This document shows positions 54,142-64,000 of a stretch of 64,000 nucleotides of DNA, one piece after another; position 1 is the first letter of the stretch; every line of letters starts with the position of its first letter. The position numbers were made by a program, and so were the translations under genes. Source of the DNA: Pyropia haitanensis (taxonomy: Eukaryota > Rhodophyta > Bangiophyceae > Bangiales > Bangiaceae); contig SDUX01000002.1 in NCBI GenBank assembly GCA_008729055.1, positions 3,995,874-4,059,873 on the forward strand, given 5' to 3'. The notes below the pieces were generated by a model. It searched no databases, was not told where the DNA came from, and saw only the letters and a program-made list of their open reading frames with translations.

Positions 54142-54543
54142 TCACGCCCCCTTCCCAAACCGGCCGCCCACCCCCTCGGCACCAGCCACCCGCGACGCGC
54201 CGCCGCCGCCCGCCCCGCCACACCGCCCCGCCTCGACGTGCACCCATAGGCGGGAGCGCGAGCGGAACGCCTCCCCACACCAGCCACACACCCCGGGGAG
54301 GCGGGGCGTGCGCCCGCAGAAGCCACCGGCACCGCTGGCGCCGTGGACGCGACCGACGCCGCGGGCGGGCGGGGCGCCCACGCCCCGTCTCCGACCGCTG
54401 CCACTGCTGCCGCTGCCGCCACGGCCGCCGCTACCGCCACCGCTGGCGCCGCCGCCCCCGCAACCGCTGGCGCCGCCGCCCCCGCAACCACTGTCGCCTC
54501 GGCTGCCGCCGCCGCCGCGACTGCTGCTGCTGCCGCCACGACC

Positions 54544-54582
<39 letters not shown>

Positions 54583-56320
54583 CCCCCCACCGTCACCGCC
54601 GCCGCGGCCAGGGTCCCCCCCCCCACCTCCCCCCTTCCCCCGCCGCCCCCCCCAGCCCGCGTGCACGGCGCGGACGTGCTTGTTGAGGTGGTCCCGCTGC
54701 TGCCACCGCGTGCCGCAGTGCGGGCACGTGTACGGGCGGAGCTTTTGGTGGATGATCCGCACGTGCCGATTGAGGTTGTAGCGGTGGCCAAACGTGCTGC
54801 TGCACTGCGCGCACGCGTACGACGTGCCGGACGAGGCCGCCGCCGCCGGGGGAGGGGAAGACATCCCTCCAGAGGGAGCGGCGGGGGGGGGAGGTGGCGT
54901 GGGAGAGGTGGCGGCGGTGGTGGCGGCAACGCCGGCGGCGGTCGCAGCGACGGTGACAGCGATTGCAGTGGGGGTAGTAGTAGGGGGGAGAAGGGGAGGG
55001 CCTGCAGCGGTGGGGGCGGGTGGTGAGGGGGGGGTGGCGGCCGCTGAGGGTGTCGTCCCGCCGCCGACAGCGCCCCACCAGCCAAGGGGTTCCTTGTTGG
55101 TGTCGGCCCCGTTGGGGCCACCACCATCAACCGCGGCGCAGCGGGCGCCGGAAAGGGTGTCACCGCCGAGCCGGCACTGGCGCGTGGGCGTCCTTCCGCT
55201 CCAGCCGGCAGCTCTGCGGCGGCGTTGGCAGAGAAGCCCCCCAGCGTCGATAGCGGCCCGCCATAGCCAAAGCGGGCGCCACGCTGCTCTCTCTCAGCGC
55301 CGCCTCCCTGGGCACCCCCGCCGGCGCCGCCACGCCACCAGCCCTCGTCGGCACGGCCGCTACGGTGGCCGCCCTCGGCTTGCCACGACGTGGCACTGGC
55401 GGGCGGCCACACGCCCACCATGCGCGTCGGGCCCGCCACGTCGGAGCCCGCCGCCTCGGTCGCATCCCATAGGCACGGCGTCAGCGGCGGCATGCGAGGC
55501 GCACCCGCCCCCGCTGCCGCCACCGCCGACGCCGCCGCCTCCGCCGCCCGCGTGAGTGTGGGGGGTCCCTGCTGGGCGGGAGGCACACCACGGCCGCCAT
55601 CCACCCCACCACTGCCCTGTCGAGGGCCGGCGGTGACTCTTGTGTCCCTGGTGGCCGCCGCTGCAGCTACCGCCCCGTCGACAGGCGCAGGGGTTAGCCT
55701 GGTACACGGCGCAGGGGGCGAGCGGACGGGAAAGCCGCGGCCGCCCGGCGCGGCCGGTGCCAACGGCGTCGACGGCCCGCGGGTGGCGAGCAGCGGCGCG
55801 TGGGGCCCGTCGCCGCCACCACCGCCGCTGCCGCCGCCACCACCGCCGCTGCCGCCGCCACCACCACCGCTGCCGCCGCCGCCGCCGCCGCTCCTCACCG
55901 GCCGCCGCAAGCCACCACTTTTGACAGACGCTGCGCCCGCCGCGGCGCTTGGCGGCGACGCGGTTAGCGCCGACGCCGCCCACGAGACGCCGCCGTCCCC
56001 CGAGCCGAGCCCACCGTCGCTGCCGCCACCGCCGCCGGCGTGCGGCCTCACGTGCAGGCGTGCGAGCAGCACGGCTGGCGACGGCGGCGCCGATGATGAT
56101 AGCGGCGGCGACAGGGATGGCGACCAGTTCGACCGCGGCGGGCCGTCTCGGTCGGCCGTTGCGGCCGCTGCCGCCGCCGCCGCCGCCGTGGGCGGCGGCA
56201 AGCACACGCCGCCCGCGGCCGGCACCGCCGTTGGTGCCGCCGCGGGTGCGGTGCCGCCCGACAGAGACCCGTCGGAAGAGGAGCTGCCGCCGCCGCCGTC
56301 GCTACTGCCTGTGTTGGCAC

Positions 56321-56351
<31 letters not shown>

Positions 56352-56364
56352 GCCCCCGCCGCCC

Positions 56365-56408
<44 letters not shown>

Positions 56409-56474
56409 GCGGCGGGCGGCCACGACCCCGCGGGCGGCGAGGAAGCGACTAAAGGACGGCAGGGGCAATTCCAT
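54142..56474 (-). CDS. C2H2 zinc-finger protein with a long disordered N-terminus
   Basis: Start ATG 56474 (MELPLPSFSRFLAARGVVAA), then ~500 residues of low-complexity Gly, Ser, Ala and Pro sequence including a (GCC/GGC)n poly-Gly run. A frame change near the G run at about 54881-54890 brings in the fingers: YACAQCSSTFGHRYNLNRHV ending RIIH (C-x2-C-x12-H-x4-H), YTCPHCGTRWQQRDHLNKHV ending RAVH, then a Gly-rich spacer and a third, C2HC-type finger CGWCGEAFRSRSRLWVHVEA ending GRC. The paired first two fingers with a short linker (QKLRPY) indicate nucleic-acid binding, so a transcription factor is likely. An ATG at 54864 just before the fingers would give a 240-residue form with no frame change; either start could be used. 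Confidence 0.75.
56324..56403 (-). repeat. (GCC/CCG)n triplet run, poly-Gly in the zinc-finger gene
   Basis: About 26 triplets, nearly uninterrupted, encoding poly-Gly shortly after the initiator region of the minus-strand gene. Confidence 0.95.
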
Positions 56475-59076
56475 GTCGAGGAGGCACACCGGGAAGGGGA
56501 GCGCCGCACGTCCGGGCTGCCGTGGCGCTCGCCGCCGTGGAGGGCTGGCGCGGCGCTGGTGACGAGCGTGCCGACAGGAATCGGAACAAAAAAGAGGACG
56601 CTCCCCCCCCTTGTGGCACCCACTGGGCCTCGTGAAGGGGCACACACCAGAGCGGGGGCGCTGCGCAGCCCGCAGCGGCTGGCACCCACCTCAGCCCGCC
56701 AGGGGCCACCGCCCCCTTCCGACGCACCCACGCACCCCCCCCCCCCCTCCTCGCCCCTCCCACGACCACCTGCGCCTCCACTCCTCTCCTCGCCTCCCGC
56801 GGCGCCACTCCTCTCCTCGTCTCCCGCGCCTGTCCCCGTCACAGACTGTGCGCACGGGCTTGTGTCCAGTCTGGGAGCTAAAACGTGCGTGGGGGGCTGG
56901 GCCACAGCACTTCCACTGCGGCGGCCGCGGCGCGCGGCGCCAGTAGACACGGCACGCACAGGCGCGGCCGGCGGGCGTCCGCCCTGTCTCACGGGCGGAA
57001 CCAACGGCATTGGCCCCGGACGCGGCACCGCGTGCCCGGCTTCTCTTTTCCCAGGGAGGGGGGGGAAGGGGTTCCTCTGAAGCGTGGCACGGCGGTCGCC
57101 GCGGCGGGGAGACGCGGAGCCGCGGCCACCACCCCGAGGGTCGGCAACATAAGGGGCGACCTCCGTCCCTGGCCCACCTCTCTGGGGGGGAGGGGGGGCG
57201 CGGAGCTCAACGGGTGCGGACACCTGACGGGCGGCCGCGTCTGTACGGGGGTGCACCAGCAGCACGCCGGCTGGCGACCACCACCACCACCATCACCAGC
57301 ACGCCCCACCCGTCGTCGCCGCCGTTGCCGGCCACCCGTCGGCGGCCATGGGGGGGGTGCGGGGGGGGCTTGCGGCCGCCCGCTGTCACCACAGTGTCAA
57401 GTGCCGCAATTTTTGAACGCCAGAGCGGGGGGCTCGCGGCTGCCCGCCGAGGGGTGACTCCTCGCTGGCGATGCGGCGGCCGTGTGCAACGCCAGCGAGG
57501 CGTCGGCAGAGGGCTTGGGGTGGGGGGGGCGGGAGGCGAGGAAGGGGGGGTGCATGCGGCGTAGGGGAGGGGCGGATGGACGAGGCAGGAAAGTGGGAGG
57601 GTGAGGCAGAGCGTGCTGCAGACGGCCCAGAAGGCCCGACCGCGTGCCCGCCTGGAGCATCCGCGGTCCGCCTGGCGGGCGGCCGCGCCCCGCGGCTGTC
57701 ACAGGTGGCCCACGAGCCGTTGCGGCCCGGATGGCAAGTCGGCTGCGGCAGAGGTCAGCGACACATGTCCACTGGGAGCCGGGGGGCCCCGTTCCCACGA
57801 GTTCCAGAGGGGCACACAAAGAAAGGCCCCTGCCAGAGCCGGGGGGTGGCGGGCGCCGCCGGGGAGACGACAGCCTTTCCCGCTTCAAGCGGGCGCCGGG
57901 AGGCCCGACGGAGATGAAGAGGGCATGTGTGCCTCCACTTTCCCGCCCTTGGCGTTAACGGGGAACCCCACGAGCCGGCGGGCGGTGGACCGCTCGAGGC
58001 TGTGGCGGAGGGAGGAGGTGCGCCGGGCGGGTCAGATCTGTCGGCGCCCCGCCGGACCAGCAGTCGGGTCGATGGCGCCCATGGGACAACCCGGGACGAT
58101 CCGCTGCCCCCCCGCCGCCCCCCACCGCCCGCCCCCCCATCCCCTGCCTCACTTCCTGCGCCCCACGAGCACGCGGCGCGCCGATTTCTCTCGCCCACCG
58201 TCCCCCCCCACGCGGTGCGCGACCGGTCATGGGCCCCCGCCCCAGACGACGCTTGGTTTTGGGGCCGTGCGCACGCGGTCGCGGCCCGCCGCGCGCCCGG
58301 CCCGCGGCGCTGGTCGTGGCCACCAACGGGTGCCCAACGGCGGGGGCGCGCGCGCGCGCGCGCCCGCCTCTGCGTGCGGGTTGCTGCGAGTGCACACGTG
58401 CGGCCGCGGGGCGACCGTCCGACGTCATGGGCGGCTTCATTCCGAGCATCATGCGCGAGGGCACGAGGCCGAGCTCGTCGGCGCCTCGGTCAGCAACACC
58501 AAGGCTGGTCGAGTCGGTGCCCGACCGACCACCAGCGGCGCTCTCGCGTCGGCCCGAAGCGCAGCGGTACCTCATCCGGCCACGGTCAGCACTACAATAC
58601 GTACTTGTACGGTATATTTTTCGACATATCATTAGAAAATATACTCGATTGTATCATCTATCTGCAGTTATGGTTGCGACCTACTGGAAACGAATGTACA
58701 TAATCGACACAAGTTCTCCTCCTCCGGCGCAGCAATTGAATTTGACTCAAGTGCGTGGGCAAATGTCACTATTCGACGCAGCATCAGCTCGTCAACAGAC
58801 TTACAGTGACCATGGTAACGTCTTCGAGTGCGCTTTGTTTGACCTACGTGTGTGCCGCAGAAGCCCTCCTCTCGGTCACCGCGCACAGCGACCCCGGCAG
58901 CGTGATGCGTCTCCCCGCGACTCGCTGTCTGTTTGCCATTCCGCCCTTCTCTGTTCCCAACTCGTACGTGAAGTGATCCACTTGCGTCTACCTCGCCCTC
59001 TTGACCTGGCTTGATCTCTCCCTTGCCGCCGCCGGCATCTGCCGCACTTCCCTGGACCAGAGCTGTCACCGCTACA
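56475..59076. other. Divergent spacer between the zinc-finger and COG1 genes
   Basis: 56.5-58.5 kb is GC-rich with C and G runs and overlapping low-complexity frames. 58.57-58.85 kb is AT-richer and sits just upstream of a pyrimidine-rich leader (58.95-59.07 kb), as expected of the COG1 promoter. No gene supported. Confidence 0.5.
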
Positions 59077-62000
59077 ATGCCCCCCCCCCCCCGACCCCCC
59101 CCTGCTTCGGCGGGCGTCACCGCCGCGGCGTCGGCGCAGGTGGCCTCGCTATTCCGCACCCGCCGCTTAGCAGACGTCCGCGCTGTGGAGGCGCGGGTGG
59201 CGGCCGACGCGACTGCGTCGGGGGAGAAGCTGCGCGGGCTCCTCGCGGGGCGGTATGGGGTGCTGCTGGGTGCTGCCGACGGGGTGGCGGCGCTGGCGGA
59301 GTCTGCTGCGGGCGTTGCAGCCGACCTCACCCGCGTCGGTGACGGTGCCGCCGCGCTCGCGTCGCGCTTGGCGCCGCCTGCAGCGGGCGGCCGGCCGGCG
59401 GCCGGCGCGGCGCTGACGGGCACGGGCGGGGCGGGCGCGTCGCGGGGGGCGGGGGGACGGAACCGGACCACGCGACCGACCTTGACACGGTCCGCCGGCT
59501 GGGCGCGTGCCTGGCGCTCCTCTCCACCGCCCCCGAGGCGCTGGACGATGCGATGGAGGCGGGCGACTTGGCGGGTGCGGCGGCGGTGCTGGCGCGCGCG
59601 CCGGGCGCGGCGGCGGCGCTCCCGTCGGCGGGCTGCCCGCTGGGCGTGTACGCGGCCGCCAAGGCGCGGGCGGCGGGGGGGCGGCGGCCCGCCCTCGCCG
59701 CCGCGGCGCGGGCGGTGTTGGCCGCCCCCGCCGGGTCCCGGCGCGGCGGCCCGCCCAGCGTCGTGCGCATGGCCGGCGCCGCGGCGGCGGCGGTGGTGGC
59801 CTCGTCACCGACCGGCGGTGGCGGCGTGGACACGGTGGTGGACACGGTGCTGGTTGCCCGACGGGCGGCGTTTGGGGACGCCCTGTCGGGTGGAGCTGGC
59901 GGCCTGGCCGGCGGCCTCGTGAACGCCGCGGCGGTGGTGCGGGCGACACTGGTGGACGTTGCTGCGGTCTTTTTGGTGCCCGTTGACGGCGTGCCGGGGG
60001 GTCTTTGTAGCGCCACGATGCGGGGCATGGGTGCCCCGCCGTATGGGGCAACTGAGAACGACGCGGAGGACGCGCCCAGTGCGGCAACGGCGGCGGTCGC
60101 TGCGGCTCTCGGTACTTGGATTGCCGACGTGACCGGCCTGGTGGATGGGGAGGCTGGCCGTCGTCTGGCCGCCCGCGGGGACAGCCTGCCCGCGCTGGCG
60201 GATGCGCTAGCTGCTGCTGAGGGCGCACTGTGTGGCGTGGACGACGCTGCCGCGGCGGGCGACCCGCCGGCCCAACACGCTGAGGAAGGCACGGACGCAA
60301 TTGCCGCTGGCGAGGGTGACCCCGTAGTGACTGCCGGCCGCGCCGCCCACAGTGCCGCCACGTCCATGGTGGACGCCGGCGCTGTGGCCGGCGTTGGACT
60401 CCCCCGCGGCCTCTTTTCTGGCCTCATCCAGCGCCGCGCTGTAGACGTGACGGTGGCTGCGGTGGAGGGGGCTGTGGACGGTGCGGTCGCGGCGTTTGAC
60501 ACCGCCTGGTCCGACTGCAAGAACTACCCAGGCGGCGAGGCGGTCTGGGCGGCCGTTACCACCGCTGCGTCTGCATGCATGGCTGGCGCTGGCATCTCTG
60601 GCGCGCCACCGCCCGCCGGTGGTTTGTCGACGGCCGCTGTGGCGGCGATGATGACCCCTGCCGGAGGCAGCAGCTCTGGTAGCACCGGCGGCGGCGGCGG
60701 CGGCGACGGCGGTGGCGGCGGCGGCGGCGGCAGTGGGGAGGCGGTCATTGCCGATTTGGCGTCCACGCTGGGCACGCTCACCGCCGACGCCGCGCGGCTG
60801 GCTGCGTCTCTGCCGCCCGTGGCTGATGCACTCCGAGTGGCCACCGCCCGCTGCCTACCGCGCCTCCTTCGCCATATCCACGATGCAGTCACAGCGCTAC
60901 CGCCAACACCGGGGACAGTGTTAGGGGACGGCGGGCCTGTGAAAGTGGCGGCCGCCGCTCCTGCCGCCTTGCCTGGCAGAGGCGGCTTGCGGGCGGCCGT
61001 GGCTGTGCCCCTCACACTCTTCCCCCCCCGCCGCCCTCGCTCTCGACAGAGGCCACAGTGACGGCGGGCACGCCGGGCGCGGGCGCGGCCTCACCCACCC
61101 CTACAACCCCCGCCGCCGCGCGGGCGCTGCTGGCCGCGGCTGTGGCGACCGCCATCGGGGCGTCTGCCCCTCTGGCGGCCGCGTCCACCTTGCGGCTCCC
61201 TCCCCCCCCACCCCCGCCACCCCCCGGCACGCGCGCCCTGCCATTGCCGTGGCGTCGGCGGCCTACCGCGTGTGGGCGGGTGCGGTCGCGGACGGCCTCG
61301 TGGCTCGGTCGGCAGCCGAGCTAGCTGGCGGCGTGCTGCACCACACGGGCGGTTGGGCGACGGCGGCCGCCGCGGCTGGCACTGCCGCCGCGCCGACGCT
61401 GCCGTCGCCGCCGGCAGCACGTCTGGCGCTGGCCACGGCCGCCGCCTTGCGCGCGGCGGGCGGGGTGCGGCTGCCACCCCGCGCGGCGGCGGTGCTCGCG
61501 GCTGCCGTGGCCGACCGGTCCGCGGGCGTCTACGCCGCGCTGCTGCCCGGCGCGGCCGAGCGGGTGGCGGCGCAGGTGGGCCTCGACGCTGCCTACCTGG
61601 CCGCCGTCCTCGGCGGCGCCGCCGCCCTGGCCGACGTGGCGGTCGCTGCCGCCGCCGCCGCGGGATCCTCGGCACGGGAGGCGGGCACGCCCGCCCCGCC
61701 GCCGCCCACCCCAGCCGTGGCACGGGCGGTGGCGCGGTCCGCGGTGAGCCTCGGGTCCCTGCCGCTGACGGGCGTGGCGGCGTCGGGGGGCGGCCCCCCG
61801 CCGCCCGCCGGCCTGACGCCCGTGGTGGCGGTGGCGCCTCCCGCGCCGCGGCTGAGCTACCTCCCCGCCCCGCTGCCGTCGTCGTACGCGGCGCCGGCGG
61901 TGGCGGCGGGACGCGGCGGTACCCCCGGTCGGGCGGGCGCGGGGACGGGGCTCCCCCGCCCCGGTCGGGCGGTGGGGGCGGCGGGGCCTTCGGCTGCCGC

Positions 62001-62154
62001 CGCTGCCGCCGCCGCGGCGGTGGCCACCAAGGAGGGAGCTGGCGCCGCGGCGGGCGCGGGGGTGGCGGCGGAGCTGGCCAGCTCCCTCGGCGCGCACATG
62101 GGGCGGTTTGGCAGCCGTCTGTTTGAGACGGCCCTGTTCAGGGGGGGGAGCTGA
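59077..62154 (+). CDS. COG1: Conserved oligomeric Golgi complex subunit 1 (COG1)
   Basis: Start ATG 59077. About 1025 residues, a normal COG1 length, if read through three frame changes at G/C runs: about 59444-59456, about 61022-61029 and about 61202-61225. The N-terminus AQVASLFRTRRLADVRAVEA, then SGEKLRGLLAGRYGVLLGAA and VAALAESAAGV, is the COG1 signature of a short helix followed by K/R-x-x-LR-x-x-x-G-x-RY-x-x-L-x-x-A. The middle is helical and Ala-rich (TAPEALDDAMEAGDLAGAAA, VDTVLVARRAAFGDALSGG, FDTAWSDCKNYPGGEAVWAA). The C-terminus has APRLSYLPAPLPSSY and HMGRFGSRLFETALF, matching the end of COG1. COG1 links the two lobes of the COG tether, which guides retrograde vesicles within the Golgi. 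Sequence is far from animal COG1, so I rely on motif order. Confidence 0.72.
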
Positions 62155-62467
62155 CGGCTGCTGTCTTGGACCATTCTAAGGGGGGGGGGGATGGCGGCGT
62201 GGCCGAGCGTGTGCGTGTTCAGTATGACTGGGTACCCAGTCTGGCACTAGGGTTCACGTCGTGCTGGTCAGGCCGGCCGTGTGTAGTGTGGGGCCCTGCG
62301 GTGTGACGTTCTGTCTGGGGATAACAGGAGCGGAAGGCTGGGTGCTGGTCAACTGCTCGCTGCCTGCGCGTGGTGGCCAGTTCCCACTCTTGCAAGAAGA
62401 AAGACGGGGTCCGCTGCTTGCTTCCAGCGATAGACCCCCTCCACCAGCAAGCCTCCGACGCTCTCTT
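62155..62467. other. Short convergent spacer
   Basis: Contains the 16-bp palindrome gactgggtacccagtc at 62227-62242. No gene or tRNA was found. Confidence 0.5.
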
Positions 62468-63226
62468 CTATGTGGCGGCCCCCTGTTGAGCGGCCCCCGC
62501 CACCTCCTCAGCCCCCGTGTCTGGCTGTCCGGGCGGTTGCGCTGCCAGCACCGCCCGCACCCGCTCCAGCGCCTCCCCCAACAGGTTCTGCCCCCGCCAC
62601 TTGGACGGGTCCTCCGCGTCTGGGTTGCCAATGCCGAGGCCCACCCCCCACACCCGGTCCCGCGGGGCGGCCTCGACCAGCCGCCGGGACGCCGGCAGAG
62701 TGTCGAGCAGCGCGGTGGCGCGCTCGGGGGCAGACGAGTAGGCGAACTTGGCGAGGCACGTCACAAACGCCACCTCCCGCTTCTCCGCGTCCCACGTGGC
62801 TTGGTCAAAGCCCGCCACCGCCCGGCCGGCGCGCTTGGCCGCCGCCGGACTCAAGTCGGGGGAGCGGAGGAGCGCGTCGAGGCTGGCGGCGTCGGCAAAG
62901 ACCGCCGCCTTGGCCGCCATCAGGTACTGCTCGGCGTGGCCAAACCGGACGGCCTCGTGGGACGGGTCGGTGGCGGCGGCGAGGAGCGCCGCCACGGGCG
63001 TGCCCGCGGGCGCCTCGGCGGTGGGCCGTCGGCCGGCTGCCGCCGCCCCCGCGGGCCGGGCCGCGAGGGGGAGGTACGGCCGCGCGACGAACGAAGCGGG
63101 ATGAAAATTGGAAAAGAGGGAGGCGGCGCTGAAAAAGAGCACCGCCCGCTCCGTCACGCGGGTGTGTATGGGCGGGCCGCCGCGGCGGGCGGCGCGGCCA
63201 GGCTTGGCCACCCGCGACCGGCGCAT
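62468..63226 (-). CDS. NADAR-domain (YbiA-like) protein
   Basis: A 252-residue intact frame from ATG 63226. After a basic leader (MRRSRVAKPGRAARRGG) the NADAR fold runs almost to the end: AVLFFSAASLFSNFHPASFV, RFGHAEQYLMAAKAAVFADA, AKRAGRAVAGFDQATWDAEK, VTCLAKFAYSSAPERATALL, RRLVEAAPRDRVWGVGLGIG and GQNLLGEALERVRAVL. Glu99, Trp145 and Asp190 occupy the positions of the residues tied to catalysis in E. coli YbiA. NADAR proteins are N-glycosidases; YbiA and its plant fusion to RibR break down early riboflavin intermediates, others act on ADP-ribosylated guanine. This copy stands alone, with no riboflavin gene beside it, so its substrate is open. An Ala/Gly insert of about 40 residues follows the first strand. 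The leader may target an organelle. Confidence 0.92.
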   Translation of the reverse strand: MRRSRVAKPGRAARRGGPPIHTRVTERAVLFFSAASLFSNFHPASFVARPYLPLAARPAGAAAAGRRPTAEAPAGTPVAALLAAATDPSHEAVRFGHAEQYLMAAKAAVFADAASLDALLRSPDLSPAAAKRAGRAVAGFDQATWDAEKREVAFVTCLAKFAYSSAPERATALLDTLPASRRLVEAAPRDRVWGVGLGIGNPDAEDPSKWRGQNLLGEALERVRAVLAAQPPGQPDTGAEEVAGAAQQGAAT

Positions 63227-64000
63227 GGTTGCCTCGCCAGCCGGGTCGGCGTGCGTTGCCGAGTAGGGCGGTGCTGCCGACAGAAGAGGGAGGATGGGCG
63301 GGGGAGGGTGGCGTGATGCTCTCCAGCCACCGTCGGCACTGCGAGGAGAACGGGCGCGGGAAGGTGGTGGGTTCGGCGAGTTAGGAATTTACCAGATCAG
63401 GTATCACACGAATGTGTGTGAACCCTGCTCCGTGATACCTGGGGGGGGGGGGTGGGGGGGGGGGTGGGGGGGGCGGGGGGGGGGCGTGCGGGGGGGGGGT
63501 TGACCAATCGCGTGGCACCACGCGGCCTGCTCGTGAATAGATCTCCCGGGCCGCTTTGCTGTTCATCCTTGACAGCGTCGGACGCTTCATCCTTGACTGT
63601 GTGTCTGGATGCACTTCAATCGTGTACGACTCCATGTCATTCTCGGAGATTGGGGCCCGCTACGCCGCCGCCACCGTCCTTGCGCCCGCCCACCTTGTGC
63701 AATGGCGTGGCACTCATGACCGCGCCGACCACCGCCTCGTCCACCCCTTCTGTCGCCGCTTCCGCAGCACACTCTCACCCTGCGTACTTCCCGCCCTCCC
63801 TCCCCCCGGTTGCTTTTTTCTCCTGGACTTCTCCTCAACGACTTCCTGTCGTTCCTGGCTGTGTGACGCGACTTGAAGCACGAGCCTGACAAGGCGCTTG
63901 CCGCGCGGTATGTCTCTTCCCTGTCTTTCTTTTTCAGCTGTACGTGCCCTTTGTCGAGGAAACGTGGCTCGCCCTCGGTATTCTAGTTGGAACCCTTCGT
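63227..64000. other. Right edge: promoter region and possible start of another gene
   Basis: G runs dominate 63440-63500. From 63.55 kb composition is CT-rich. Near the edge, a pyrimidine tract with ttttcag ends at 63937 and is followed by an open stretch reading LYVPFVEETWLALGILVGTL. This could be an intron acceptor and the first residues of an exon of a plus-strand gene that continues past the window. A gtatgt lies only 30 nt upstream, too close for a normal intron. Confidence 0.25.
63398..63441. repeat. 10-bp inverted repeat beside a G-run cluster
   Basis: caggtatcac (63398-63407) and gtgatacctg (63432-63441) flank a 24-nt loop, right before G runs reaching 63500. Lies upstream of the NADAR gene. 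Confidence 0.7.

Noticed and set aside
62191..62290. tRNA-Ser/Leu-like words (gcgtggccgagcg and gggttcacgtc)
   Set aside because: The spacing does not fold into a cloverleaf; the middle is a plain 16-bp palindrome rather than an anticodon arm. A similar word at 35590-35610 likewise has no partner arms.
63908..63937. A GT...AG pair that would make a 30-nt intron at the right edge
   Set aside because: Too short for splicing compared with the 236- and 264-nt introns here, and the sequence before it has a stop in the joining frame.
1..64000. CRISPR arrays, rRNA genes, bacterial operons and viral genes
   Set aside because: No regularly spaced repeats with unique spacers, no rRNA-like sequence, no operon spacing and no viral hallmark proteins were seen.

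Overview
The window reads as nuclear DNA from a eukaryote with a very GC-rich, intron-poor, compact genome. Genes lie on both strands with no operons and no ribosome binding sites. Two clear GT-AG introns of 236 and 264 nt are visible. Several proteins begin with organelle-targeting leaders. GC-rich triplet runs (Ala, Gly, Pro) fill the spacers and also the loops of conserved domains. Plant-type families (MSI4-like WD40 protein, DUF3598-like protein, BCS1-like ATPase) occur with almost no introns. Together these suggest a bangiophyte red alga such as Porphyra or Pyropia; the organism is an inference.

Layout. 0.7-10.1 kb: a plastid-type DUF3598-like protein (-), a BCS1-like AAA ATPase (+), a leucine-rich-repeat protein (-) and a secreted Gly/His-rich protein (-). 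13.7-22.7 kb: a nine-span membrane protein fused to a class 3 lipase (+, one intron), a plastid HemS/ChuX-like putative heme protein (-), a WD40 protein (+) and a TULIP-like protein (-). 27.5-35.4 kb: an ABCB-type half transporter (+, intron inside the Walker A loop), a zinc-type alcohol dehydrogenase-like MDR protein (+) and a 2-oxoglutarate/Fe(II) oxygenase (+). 38.4-42.7 kb: organellar release factor RF1 (+) facing an MSI4/FVE-like histone-binding WD40 protein (-). 42.7-54.1 kb: a gene-poor, AT-richer block of transposable-element remnants with terminal inverted repeats, tandem repeats and transposase-like fragments. 54.1-63.2 kb: a C2H2 zinc-finger protein (-), Golgi tether subunit COG1 (+) and a NADAR-domain protein (-).

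Most genes are housekeeping and unrelated in pathway: organelle biogenesis (BCS1-like, RF1, ABC transporter, heme protein), Golgi traffic (COG1), chromatin (MSI4-like, C2H2) and lipid metabolism (lipase, TULIP-like). Two themes run through the window. First, many reading frames break at mononucleotide C or G runs of about 7-19 nt, and homology resumes in another frame. This is either base-level assembly error or real length polymorphism. Second, Ala/Gly/Pro runs are inserted into loops of conserved enzymes and in one case replace a structural zinc lobe.

The repeat block holds at least four inverted-repeat elements. Two of them (44.5 and 52.1 kb) share termini and an internal palindrome. One of these lies inside a larger element and appears to cut a related transposase-like frame.
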